From CAZCWX01 sp964502465 (GTDB lineage Bacteria; Desulfobacterota; Binatia; Bin18), in assembly GCA_964502465.1 (NCBI GenBank), contig CAZCWX010000213.1:1-14070 (forward strand): a stretch of DNA of 14,070 nucleotides, read 5' to 3'. The notes beneath the pieces are model-generated. The model was not told the DNA's origin, did no database searches, and saw only the letters and a program-made list of their open reading frames with translations. This document shows, piece after piece, positions 1 through 7,083 of this stretch. Position 1 is the stretch's first letter. Every line of letters starts with the position of its first letter. A program made the translations under genes and the position numbers.

Positions 1-24
1 CATGCCTGTAAACTCCGGTTACTG

Positions 25-102
25 TGTCATTGCGAGCGGAGCGAAGCAATCTTTGCTTGAAACAGAGATTGTTTCGTCGCCTACGGCTCCTCACAATGAC
101 AT
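25..102. repeat. Imperfect palindromic intergenic repeat
   Basis: Two arms form an imperfect inverted repeat: the left arm (25-52) begins TGTCATTGCGAGCGGAGCG and the right arm (66-102) ends CTCCTCACAATGACAT. The arms are separated by about 13 bases. It lies just downstream of the minus-strand thioesterase gene. This is the widespread bacterial 'TGTCATTGCGAGC...GCAATGACA' repeat type, which is usually intergenic and of uncertain function. Its transcript would fold into one long hairpin and could act as a 3' end for the minus-strand operon, although no T-run follows. Related palindromes occur at 7924-8061 and 11110-11174. Confidence 0.75.
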
Positions 103-142
103 CCGCCTTCCAGTTTTCAGACATGCTTCTAGTGCTCAACAC

Positions 143-586
143 CTATTTCCCACCGTACCCCAGCTTGTACGTCACCAAACCTTTGGCAATCCGTTCGCCG
201 GCAGGCGAAGCCACATCGACCTCAACAAACACGACACTCCGACCACGGCGAATCACCCGGGCCTCAGCGATCAGATCCACTGCCTGAGCAGCTGCCAGAT
301 AGTTGACCGTTAAGCTTGCTGTTGCCCCGCGCGTCGCCGCCGGATCAACGTTCGACCACACCGCCACCACTCCAGCAGTATCAATCAACGAGGCGATGGC
401 TCCGCCATGTACCACTTCGCCTGCTGTCCGGAGTGCTGGGTGAAATGGCAACCGCATGCGGCAAAAATCAGCGGTCATGGTCTCAACCTGCAAATCCAGT
501 AAATTGCTGAACGGCTCCGGTAGTGTAGCCACTCCCCTGTCCTCCCTCCCGTACTCTTTCCATCTTGCGTGAGGAGCGTTTACCAT
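143..586 (-). CDS. PaaI-family hotdog-fold thioesterase
   Basis: This 147-residue protein has the length of a PaaI/4HBT hotdog thioesterase. Proteins of this family hydrolyse acyl-CoA thioesters in the cytoplasm, often aromatic or branched acyl-CoAs, as homotetramers. The key signature is HGGAIASLIDTAG (about residues 60-72), the family HGG(A/x)xxxxxDxAG active-site helix. It is followed by the strand TASLTVNYLAAA and by a C-terminal half matching the family pattern (ARVIRRGRSVVFVEVDV, then GERIAKGLVTYKL). The ATG overlaps the stop of the upstream acyl-CoA-dehydrogenase gene within ATGGTAA, so the two are translationally coupled and probably act on related CoA esters. It is the last gene of its operon. 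The family call is secure; the substrate is unknown. Confidence 0.9.
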   Translation of the reverse strand: MVNAPHARWKEYGREDRGVATLPEPFSNLLDLQVETMTADFCRMRLPFHPALRTAGEVVHGGAIASLIDTAGVVAVWSNVDPAATRGATASLTVNYLAAAQAVDLIAEARVIRRGRSVVFVEVDVASPAGERIAKGLVTYKLGYGGK

Positions 587-1770
587 CTCGGCATTTCCAG
601 CAGCTTGATCCCCAGCGCGTTCTTGCCGATTAATTCACGCATACGGGCGTTCGAAAATGGATGATTGGTGCCAGCGCGCACATCACGGTAATAGCGCTCA
701 AGCGGATGTTTTTTGAAGATCCCGACCGCCCCCACGACCTCCATCGCCAGGTCCACAATACGAATCGCGTTATTGGTGGCAAAGTATTTGGGCATGCAAA
801 CCCGTCTCAGTCCAGCCTCACCGCTAAACTCTTCTCCATTCACCCAGGCTCTGGCTGTCTCCCAAGTGTAGGCGCGTGTGGCGGCAAGCAAAGTTTCCGC
901 CTCAGCGATAGTGAATTGCACCCCAGGAAGATATTTGATCGGTCGCGGCAGCGGCAACGGCTGATGGCGGTTGGCAAATTCTTTCGCAAAATTGAGCGCC
1001 GCGATGGCAATACCAATGTAAATCGAGGCAATGCTCAACGAAAACCAGGCAAACAGGCTAATATCCTCAGGCAAGATTTCACCGATCGAGCGCAAGCGCA
1101 CGGCGTGGTCAAGTGGCACACGACAGTCGGTAATGACCAGATCGTGGCTCGCCGTCGCCCGCATGCCCATAGCGTTCCACGTTTCCACGATCTGCAGGCC
1201 TGGTGTTCCCTTAGGGATGAGAAATGTTCCCCCTAGCATCCCAGCATCTGGGTCCTGAACCGTGACCATGACCATAAACAGGTCGATAACCGGTGCGAGG
1301 CTGGTAAATACTTTGCGACCGTTGATGAGATACGAATCCCCCTCTTTCACTGCCCGCGTAGCAAAAAACCCCCAATTCCCGCCAGTCTCAGGCTCAGTAA
1401 TGCCACCGCCGATAATCTGACGACCGTGACCCGCAGCTTGCAAGAATTGTTGGGCCTGAGGCCGGGTGATATCTCCTCGTTCGACCATCGAGCCGAGACC
1501 GAAAAGGTGCATATTGATCGCCAGAGCAGTCGCACCGCACCCCTGCGCGAGGCGTTCCTGACAGCGGCAGAAGTCAAACAGGTTCGCACCCAAACCCTCG
1601 TATTCTTCGGGAATGACTAAGGCTGAGTAGCCCGTCTCCTTCATGCGGGCAACATTTTCGAAGGGAAAGGTATTATTCTGGTCGTGTTCAGCCGCGCGGG
1701 TCGCAAAGTCGTCGGCTAATTCACCAGCTAAGGCCAGCAGCCGCTCTATTTTTTTGTTGTCGATACTCAC
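580..1770 (-). CDS. Acyl-CoA dehydrogenase-family flavoprotein
   Basis: This 396-residue protein has the full acyl-CoA dehydrogenase layout: an N-terminal helical domain (about 1-120), a middle beta domain with GGGITEPETGGNWG and GRKVFTS (flavin and substrate binding), then MGMRATASHDLVITDCRVP, and a C-terminal helical domain. Members oxidise acyl-CoAs with FAD, or use flavin and oxygen as ACAD-fold monooxygenases. The C-terminal loop, where classical enzymes carry their catalytic glutamate (YEGTxxIQ), here reads RAGTNHPFSNARMRELIG with no glutamate at that spot. A standard dehydrogenase reaction is therefore not assured. The start is GTG at 1768-1770, overlapping the TGA of the upstream membrane-protein gene (GTGA), with GAGG about 10 bases before it. 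The stop overlaps the thioesterase start. The family is secure; the reaction is open. Confidence 0.87.
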   Translation of the reverse strand: MSIDNKKIERLLALAGELADDFATRAAEHDQNNTFPFENVARMKETGYSALVIPEEYEGLGANLFDFCRCQERLAQGCGATALAINMHLFGLGSMVERGDITRPQAQQFLQAAGHGRQIIGGGITEPETGGNWGFFATRAVKEGDSYLINGRKVFTSLAPVIDLFMVMVTVQDPDAGMLGGTFLIPKGTPGLQIVETWNAMGMRATASHDLVITDCRVPLDHAVRLRSIGEILPEDISLFAWFSLSIASIYIGIAIAALNFAKEFANRHQPLPLPRPIKYLPGVQFTIAEAETLLAATRAYTWETARAWVNGEEFSGEAGLRRVCMPKYFATNNAIRIVDLAMEVVGAVGIFKKHPLERYYRDVRAGTNHPFSNARMRELIGKNALGIKLLEMPRW

Positions 1771-2219
1771 AAAGGAACTACCTCAGATTGACATTGTTGC
1801 TCAGCATACACGGGAAGGTTTTGTGCGAACAAGGGGAGGGAAAGATGCACCGGCTGACGAGGAGTGTCTGGTTTTTCCAGACGAGGGGATTGCTGAGGAG
1901 CAACAGGTTTCGGCCGTTCCTGATAGGGAAAGAAGGTCACGGCAACAGTCACATACAGCACACACCACAGGACCATAAAAGGCTGTCTATCCGCAAGTGT
2001 CACGGGTCCAATATCGATCTCGTTCTTCCCCTGCACTTTGCGAAGAACGAGCACAGTCGGGATAGCAATGGCTGCGGCAATGAGCGCCGGATACAAGGCA
2101 AACGTTGGCGGCGTATACGTCTCACCCGCGTCCATGTATGGCTTGAGGCGGAGGCCGGAGACAATTGCCGCAATCAGCACCGACAGAGCAGTCATCAAAA
2201 TCCCTAAAAATTGGTTCAT
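1767..2219 (-). CDS. Small membrane protein with proline-rich tail, unknown function
   Basis: I do not recognise this 150-residue protein. Three hydrophobic stretches look like membrane helices, at about residues 4-23 (LGILMTALSVLIAAIVSGL), 41-60 (ALYPALIAAAIAIPTVLVL) and 80-98 (PFMVLWCVLYVTVAVTFF). A hydrophilic, proline-rich tail of about 50 residues follows (ERPKPVAPQQSPRLEKPDTP). The ATG at 2217-2219 has AAGG and AAGGG purine runs just upstream. Its stop overlaps the GTG of the acyl-CoA-dehydrogenase-family gene, so it belongs to that operon. The overlap and the consistent membrane pattern support a real gene, but nothing indicates its role. Confidence 0.65.
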   Translation of the reverse strand: MNQFLGILMTALSVLIAAIVSGLRLKPYMDAGETYTPPTFALYPALIAAAIAIPTVLVLRKVQGKNEIDIGPVTLADRQPFMVLWCVLYVTVAVTFFPYQERPKPVAPQQSPRLEKPDTPRQPVHLSLPLFAQNLPVYAEQQCQSEVVPL

Positions 2220-2238
2220 GAGCCCTTCGCCTTCTGCA

Positions 2239-2433
2239 TTACTGAGTCCGTATCTTGTTTACAGGCTTGGGGATCGACCCCTTACCATATTTCCTTGCCC
2301 AAGTGACGAAACTCTCGCCAGTGACGCACTTCCCGCTTCTGCTTTCCCGGAGTTCGTGGACTCCAGGTGCGATAAGCTGAGGCTTCTTCTCATGGCTGAG
2401 TTTTTCGACAACATAGATACTTGAACTCTCTAT
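2239..2433 (-). pseudogene. Start-less 3' fragment of a reading frame, probably truncated gene
   Basis: On the minus strand a frame runs open from just after a TGA at 2434-2436 to a TAA at 2239-2241. It encodes about 64 residues (SSIYVVEKLSHEKKPQLIAP ... FVTWARKYGKGSIPKPVNKI) but has no ATG, GTG or TTG near its 5' end. The composition and codons look like real coding sequence, and the stop lies about 20 bases before the membrane-protein ATG, as in an operon. I infer the 3' end of a former first gene of that operon, cut off near 2434-2486 where the AT-rich restriction-modification block begins. I do not recognise the family. It could also be a chance open frame. Confidence 0.35.
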
Positions 2434-2486
2434 TCAGGTTAGCCCACAATCCGGTAGTGGGGCAGTTTGAAATCTTGGTTTTCGTT

Positions 2487-3107
2487 TTAATAAACCTCTG
2501 GCAACTCGCCGCGGATTCGACGCATATAGCAGGAATCGTTAATGCCTTCGGGCTTAGTATTGCCAGGCGGTCTCAGTCTGCTTAGGTCGGGTAAATCATC
2601 AGGGTAACACATCAACCGGATATAGCTTTGTCTGTCATTAAGAATAAGAGATCGAAGTATAGCGATAATCAAGGAGCGAAATTTTGTATAGTCTTCGTTA
2701 TCGAGCCCTAATTGTTCAATAATGACTTCTCCATTTTCATCTAAAGCATCAATAGTCCCATCCTCATGAACCTTAAGACAATGTCCGAGGGCTACCTCGC
2801 ACGGATCGGGAACTATCTTATTGGTCTTGTTGAGGTTACAGGAGTGACAAACATACAGCAGATTTTCATAATCAAGCCTGCGTTGGGGATGGCTACCTTG
2901 CGGCACGAAGTGATCGATGTCCCAACTTCCTCTCAGGAGCCCCCACTGTTCGCGTCTCAAGCAGAAAACACAGCGAAAGCCGAATTCGTCACGGAGCCAG
3001 TCACGATAAAACCCATAATCTCTGTAGCCGTAAGGACCATGCTTCCGAACGTGTGGTGTTGTCGGGTAGGTGAAGGGTTCAGGAGCTGCTCCTATGCCCC
3101 CTCCCAT
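2487..3107 (-). CDS. HNH endonuclease, probable restriction subunit
   Basis: This 206-residue protein carries a zinc-bound HNH nuclease domain. It has CVFC (Cys46, Cys49), then WDIDHFVPQG with the catalytic His66, ENLLYVCHSCN with Asn82, Cys87, Cys90 and Asn91, and NK at 93-94. The two CxxC pairs would bind the structural zinc, and the His/Asn residues would coordinate the metal that cuts DNA. The N-terminus (about 1-40) is rich in Tyr, Pro and Gly; the C-terminal half is acidic and unassigned. The ATG lies inside the 3' end of the methyltransferase gene (16-base overlap) with a strong GGAGGGG ribosome site. The pair is therefore co-translated, and the natural reading is the nuclease of a restriction-modification system. 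HNH proteins also occur in other DNA-processing roles. Confidence 0.85.
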   Translation of the reverse strand: MGGGIGAAPEPFTYPTTPHVRKHGPYGYRDYGFYRDWLRDEFGFRCVFCLRREQWGLLRGSWDIDHFVPQGSHPQRRLDYENLLYVCHSCNLNKTNKIVPDPCEVALGHCLKVHEDGTIDALDENGEVIIEQLGLDNEDYTKFRSLIIAILRSLILNDRQSYIRLMCYPDDLPDLSRLRPPGNTKPEGINDSCYMRRIRGELPEVY

Positions 3108-5776
3108 ATACCCCTCCGTTGTAATTCCTCCCGCACTTTCTCTAACTGTTTGATGGGAAGTGGCGCCAGTAACCGAATTCTCGCATCCCTAAGTTGCTGA
3201 AGATAATCGAGCTCGTTTTTCTCGTCAGTCAAGATATTTCTTTTTACTTTCTTTTCGATGAGCTGGGAGCGCCGCTCATTGGTTTGTTCCCAATCCACTG
3301 TAATGGCCAATAGTTCGCGGAGCGTTGAGATGTCGGTGAAGCCTTTGGGAAAATACTCTCTCTGCTCGAAAGGCACCCCACGGCGTTCCACTCCAGAGAA
3401 CAGGCCGAGCAGCTGCCGTTCTAAACGCGGCGGTAATCCATACAACCGAAGGACTTCGGCATCAATGCGCCAATGGAGCGTTTTCAGCTTGTCCGAAGTA
3501 TCAGGAGAGAGCGAGCCATTTTCCAGAAGGTGCGTAGCTTTCAGATAAGCGTTGACAGTCTGTACCAGAGGGGTCACGTCTACCGAGTTGATGTCGGGGA
3601 TGGGCATCTTCCGCATCAACCCTGCTAATACGTCCCGCTTAGTGGAAAATGCGTATGAGTACGCATTCGCGAAAGGTGAATTGCAGATTCCCCACAGCGC
3701 CTCTAACGGCCAGCGCTTGTCCTGAGGCCGGATGACAAGGAAGCGACTAGTTACAGCGTGTCCCTCCTTGTCGAGAAACGCTTTCAGTCGCCACGGTTCA
3801 CGACTGACCCGTGCATAGTTCAGCAATACCTGTGGAACTTTAGTGGTAGTACCATAGCGTCGAGTTTTGATTACAGCAGGATCTACGTTAATCCATATTG
3901 TTTTAGGTAACTCATGCGTTTGTAGCTTTCGATGCAATCTTACGAAGCCCTCAACAAAATCCTTACGAGGTTCGCGTGATACGGTTAGAGCATCCAGTGG
4001 GAAAGCAGGATCCTTATGTGAGCGGAAGTCGAATCCTTTCCCTATGGTCGCCATGTCACCGAACTTAGGAAGCTTCTGACAGAACTCCCAGGCTTCTTCC
4101 AGATCCGGAACGAAAAAGTTCCACTGATCTGCAGCCGAAAACCGGGATAGTTGAACTTTGAAATTATATGTTGCCCCATAAGACTGCTTGAAGTTCTCAA
4201 CGTCAGGCTCACGTACACGCCTATAGAGAACCGACCCCTGATGCTGCTGTCCAGGTTGCAGACGACGCCCCAGAAGGACTGTTGATTCCGCCTCAGAAAA
4301 AGTAAAGACCTTGTCAGGCAAGAGGCAGATTTCGCTGATTTCGAAATTTGTTGCAAGAAACTGTCGAAGTGATGCAGCGTTCTGGCTGTAAAGCAAGCCT
4401 TGCGGGAGAATTATCCCGAACACCGCACCAGGTTGTATATTTACGACAACTCGGTGAAGTACTTCGTCCGCTTTATTCACATATAGAGTTCTCGTAGAGC
4501 CGGAATCGATTGAGCGTCGTTCTGCAGCAGAGAAATCTGCGAACGGCGGGTTTGCCAGGATGATACTAGCGACCTGTGAGTAGCGAGCCAGTAGATCCCC
4601 TTTGAACATGTCGGCAATCTGTAAGTCCCAACCGTTTGGGTTCGGCACATCAGCAAGTGTCAACCTGAGTCGCGCGATTTCTAAGGCAAAGGAATCAACG
4701 TCACAACCGTGAAGCCGCGTGTGCAGGTACTGATGGCGCTTACTTGGAGAAGACATCCCTTCTGGGAGCAGGTCGCCGAGTAGTTGCATAGCCGCAAGCA
4801 GAAATGCCGCATGCCCGCAGGCAGGTTCAAAAACTCGGCGTTGGTTGACTGGAATTTCTTCGATCCAAGGACGAAGTTTTCCAACGATATAGTCTACCAG
4901 GTAGGTCGGAGTGCAGTGTGTCCCAAGTGCAGTACGGATTTCTTTCGTAATCAGGGCGTTCTCATACAGGTAGGCTAGAGCATCAGTGCTCACTAAGCCT
5001 AAAGGACTGAACCTCGATATTTCTTGTGCCGACTCTCGTAATGCATCTGCCCGTGGTCTCTCACCGACACGAGCGGGGGTAGTTGCTCCATAGTGTTGCG
5101 CCACACGAGCGAATACCTCCTGTACGTTTTCCAGGTCGAGTGTGGTAAACGCAGGAACGTTTTTGTCCTTCAAGATCTTCGCAGCCAAGAGCCAAAAATT
5201 AGATTTCAACAACCAATGCCCTTGTTCCTGAGAAAGCTCTTTCCACCTGAGCCTTGATTTAGCCTCTAGCACCACCCGCTCGATCAACCCCGCCAGTTTT
5301 CGGCCAGCCTCTTCTTCCACCAATGGCATCAGTCCCACGTCAACGAACTCAAGTTGATAGCTCGTGTCGAGCCGCGCCCAAGTTTTCGCGCGATAAATGG
5401 ATTCCGGCGCAAGTTCTTTCTTTTGCTCTCTAAAGAAGCGGGACAGCTCCTCGGGTGGAATACGCCGGAGGAGTTGCGGCCTTGTCGTGCTCTGCTTCCA
5501 GAGTTGCCATTGGTCAGGGAAATAGATAAACACTAGCGGGGCTCCCAAGCCACGACAGGAGACTATGGTAGCCTCAGGATCGGAAACACCATCAAGGACA
5601 GCGATACAAGCAGAACGTGAGTCGTGAGGGGAATGAGCAAAAGTGGCAAGGGGGATTTTGTAACTGCGCCCATTTGCCACCTCAATATTGGTCGCCAACT
5701 GTGAAGCACGATAGCCACAATCGAGGAGGTAGGGCCGCAAACGAGCGGCTCCGGGATGATTCTGGCCGGAAGTCAT
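3092..5776 (-). CDS. Large N6-adenine DNA methyltransferase of a restriction-modification system
   Basis: This is an S-adenosylmethionine-dependent adenine DNA methyltransferase of about 894 residues. Numbered from an upstream ATG at 5782, motif I is FEPACGHAAF (318-327), an acidic CDVDS follows (360-364), and the catalytic motif IV is NPPF (411-414), typical of N6-adenine enzymes. The first ~110 residues look like a degraded nuclease-type or accessory domain; no PD-(D/E)xK triad is clear. Residues ~570-730 probably hold the target-recognition region. The end (~760-890) is helical and charged, with YGLPPRLERQLLGLFSG. I preferred the ATG at 5776 because AGAAGG lies about 8 bases upstream, too close to the ATG at 5782. 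The size resembles type IIG/Eco57I-like or PglX-like enzymes. An overlapping downstream HNH gene and an upstream regulator make it the modification part of a defence module. Confidence 0.87.
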   Translation of the reverse strand: MTSGQNHPGAARLRPYLLDCGYRASQLATNIEVANGRSYKIPLATFAHSPHDSRSACIAVLDGVSDPEATIVSCRGLGAPLVFIYFPDQWQLWKQSTTRPQLLRRIPPEELSRFFREQKKELAPESIYRAKTWARLDTSYQLEFVDVGLMPLVEEEAGRKLAGLIERVVLEAKSRLRWKELSQEQGHWLLKSNFWLLAAKILKDKNVPAFTTLDLENVQEVFARVAQHYGATTPARVGERPRADALRESAQEISRFSPLGLVSTDALAYLYENALITKEIRTALGTHCTPTYLVDYIVGKLRPWIEEIPVNQRRVFEPACGHAAFLLAAMQLLGDLLPEGMSSPSKRHQYLHTRLHGCDVDSFALEIARLRLTLADVPNPNGWDLQIADMFKGDLLARYSQVASIILANPPFADFSAAERRSIDSGSTRTLYVNKADEVLHRVVVNIQPGAVFGIILPQGLLYSQNAASLRQFLATNFEISEICLLPDKVFTFSEAESTVLLGRRLQPGQQHQGSVLYRRVREPDVENFKQSYGATYNFKVQLSRFSAADQWNFFVPDLEEAWEFCQKLPKFGDMATIGKGFDFRSHKDPAFPLDALTVSREPRKDFVEGFVRLHRKLQTHELPKTIWINVDPAVIKTRRYGTTTKVPQVLLNYARVSREPWRLKAFLDKEGHAVTSRFLVIRPQDKRWPLEALWGICNSPFANAYSYAFSTKRDVLAGLMRKMPIPDINSVDVTPLVQTVNAYLKATHLLENGSLSPDTSDKLKTLHWRIDAEVLRLYGLPPRLERQLLGLFSGVERRGVPFEQREYFPKGFTDISTLRELLAITVDWEQTNERRSQLIEKKVKRNILTDEKNELDYLQQLRDARIRLLAPLPIKQLEKVREELQRRGIWEGA

Positions 5777-5817
5777 CCCCATAACCTTCTCATGGATCGC
5801 GCCAGTTCTAGCATCTC

Positions 5818-6300
5818 TTAGGCTGCCTTCTTCAACTTCTCGAGCTGCTCCCGGAGCGGGACGAGAAGAAGCATCTGACGATGGTGTTTGAGCAGGTCAA
5901 TAACTTCGTTATCGCTTGAGGCATAGTAGACAGAATAGCCATCTGTAAGAAGATAGGCTTGAGATTCGTCCAAGCGCAGCCCCTGTCTCTCAAGATTCCG
6001 TGCTACTTGTTGCACTTGACGTGGCGTAAAACCAGCTCGTCGTAGATCGCAAACAATGACCGCTTTGATCATTTCGACCGCTGAGTAAAACAGACCGGGT
6101 TGCCCAGGAAGTGCTTTCGGGTTGCGGAGCTTGGGCTTCAGGAGACCAATCCGTGCCCAGTAGGTAACCTGCTTGCGGGTCATCCCCGTTAGCTGCATCA
6201 GCTCCGGTGCTGTATAGAGCTGTGTCCTCAGACCATTCGGCAGAGCCTCCATACGCATCGCTGATTCTTTTGATGTGACTGCTCTCTGAGTCGTTGCCAT
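5818..6300 (-). CDS. MerR-type HTH regulator of the restriction-modification genes
   Basis: This DNA-binding protein has about 160 residues. A MerR-like winged helix spans roughly residues 28-100 counting from this start (LYTAPELMQLTGMTRKQVTY, WARIGLLKP, FYSAVEMIKAVIVCDLRRAG, FTPRQVQQVARNL). The C-terminal part (about 110-150) matches no known effector domain I can name and has no cysteine metal site. A basic helix, LREQLEKLKKAA, ends it. The frame also allows a TTG start at 6312, but that lies inside an inverted repeat, so I chose the ATG at 6300; no strong ribosome site is visible. It is 41 bases upstream of the methyltransferase in the same orientation. The likely role is controlling the timing or level of methyltransferase and nuclease, as C proteins do in other systems; this is inference. 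Confidence 0.82.
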   Translation of the reverse strand: MATTQRAVTSKESAMRMEALPNGLRTQLYTAPELMQLTGMTRKQVTYWARIGLLKPKLRNPKALPGQPGLFYSAVEMIKAVIVCDLRRAGFTPRQVQQVARNLERQGLRLDESQAYLLTDGYSVYYASSDNEVIDLLKHHRQMLLLVPLREQLEKLKKAA

Positions 6301-6303
6301 TGC

Positions 6304-6360
6304 TGTGAGCAATTTTCTCTATTTTTGCTCACATTAACGTATATGCGCCTTGAGAGCAAA
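6304..6360. promoter_or_regulatory. Inverted-repeat operator upstream of the MerR-type regulator
   Basis: TGTGAGCAA (6304-6312) and TTGCTCACA (6325-6333) are a perfect 9-bp inverted repeat with a 12-base AT-rich spacer, directly in front of the regulator ATG at 6300. A third half-site, GAGCAAATAGA, lies at 6354-6364 and resembles the minus-strand reading of the palindrome (GAGCAAAAATAGAGA). Dyads of this kind are typical operators for MerR-like and other dimeric regulators. I infer autoregulation, and possibly an effect on the divergent engB operon. No convincing -10/-35 pair could be fixed. Confidence 0.55.
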
Positions 6361-6471
6361 TAGAAAGATGTCGATTCACGAGGCTGACCAACGATATAGA
6401 AAACGGACTTGCATGATGAGGGAAAGCCGGGTAAGCCCTATGAGAATCCTGCAGACGACCGATCTTCGCCC

Positions 6472-7083
6472 ATGAAAATTACCTCAGTCGAATTTGCCGG
6501 TGCAGCGGTCCGGCCTAAGAGCTACCCTAAGCTACAACATCCGGAAATTGCCTTTGCCGGCCGCTCAAACGTTGGTAAGTCGTCGTTGATCAACCGGCTT
6601 CTGGGTCGCCAAATCGCCCGCACCAGTTCGACACCTGGTCGCACCCGGCAGCTCAACTTCTTCGTCATCAACAACGAGCTGACCTTTGTCGATCTGCCGG
6701 GTTACGGCTACGCGCGGGTCTCGAAGGAGGAACGGGCACACTGGCAAAAGTTGGTCGAGGATTACCTCGCCCATGCTCAGAACCTCCGAGGCGTTGTCAT
6801 TATTGTTGACATTCGCCGGGGGCCAGAGGAAGAAGAAGCGGCGCTGTGTGACTTTCTTGCGCATCATCAACGCCCGTTTCTCGTCGTGGCAACGAAATGT
6901 GACAAGCTGAAACGCGGGCAACGAGCACAACAGCGCAGGGCTCTGATGGCGCAACTCGATGGCTATCCCCTGCTCCTCTTTTCCGCTCAGGATGGCAGTG
7001 GGAAAGACGAATTGTGGCAGTCACTTCTGGCGCTCGTTTCTCAACCCTTGCCTGCTTCTCACTCCAGCGGCCGCTATGCCTAG
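6472..7083 (+). CDS. engB: Ribosome biogenesis GTP-binding protein EngB (YihA/YsxC)
   Basis: This 203-residue TRAFAC-class GTPase assists assembly of the large ribosomal subunit in the cytoplasm. All G motifs are present: G1 GRSNVGKSS (30-38), the G2 region STPGRT (53-58), G3 DLPGYG (74-79), G4 TKCD (141-144) and G5 SAQ (171-173). The opening MKITSVEFAGAAVRP and the conserved PEIAFAGRSNVGKSSLIN fit the family closely, and the length is normal. I chose the ATG at 6472. An in-frame ATG at 6409 would add 21 residues unlike family N-termini; neither has a clear ribosome site. Its last codons overlap the glycosyltransferase start within ATGCCTAG. It is divergent from the restriction-modification genes and marks the return to ordinary chromosomal sequence. 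Confidence 0.95.
   Translation: MKITSVEFAGAAVRPKSYPKLQHPEIAFAGRSNVGKSSLINRLLGRQIARTSSTPGRTRQLNFFVINNELTFVDLPGYGYARVSKEERAHWQKLVEDYLAHAQNLRGVVIIVDIRRGPEEEEAALCDFLAHHQRPFLVVATKCDKLKRGQRAQQRRALMAQLDGYPLLLFSAQDGSGKDELWQSLLALVSQPLPASHSSGRYA

Noticed and set aside
3092..5782. BREX or DISARM methyltransferase
   Set aside because: The size is compatible with PglX, but none of the other BREX or DISARM genes (helicase, phosphatase, phospholipase, DUF1998) is in the window.
6409..6471. N-terminal extension of EngB from the ATG at 6409
   Set aside because: The 21 extra residues (HDEGKPGKPYENPADD and so on) do not resemble EngB N-termini, while MKITSVEF at 6472 does. No ribosome site decides it, so some doubt remains.
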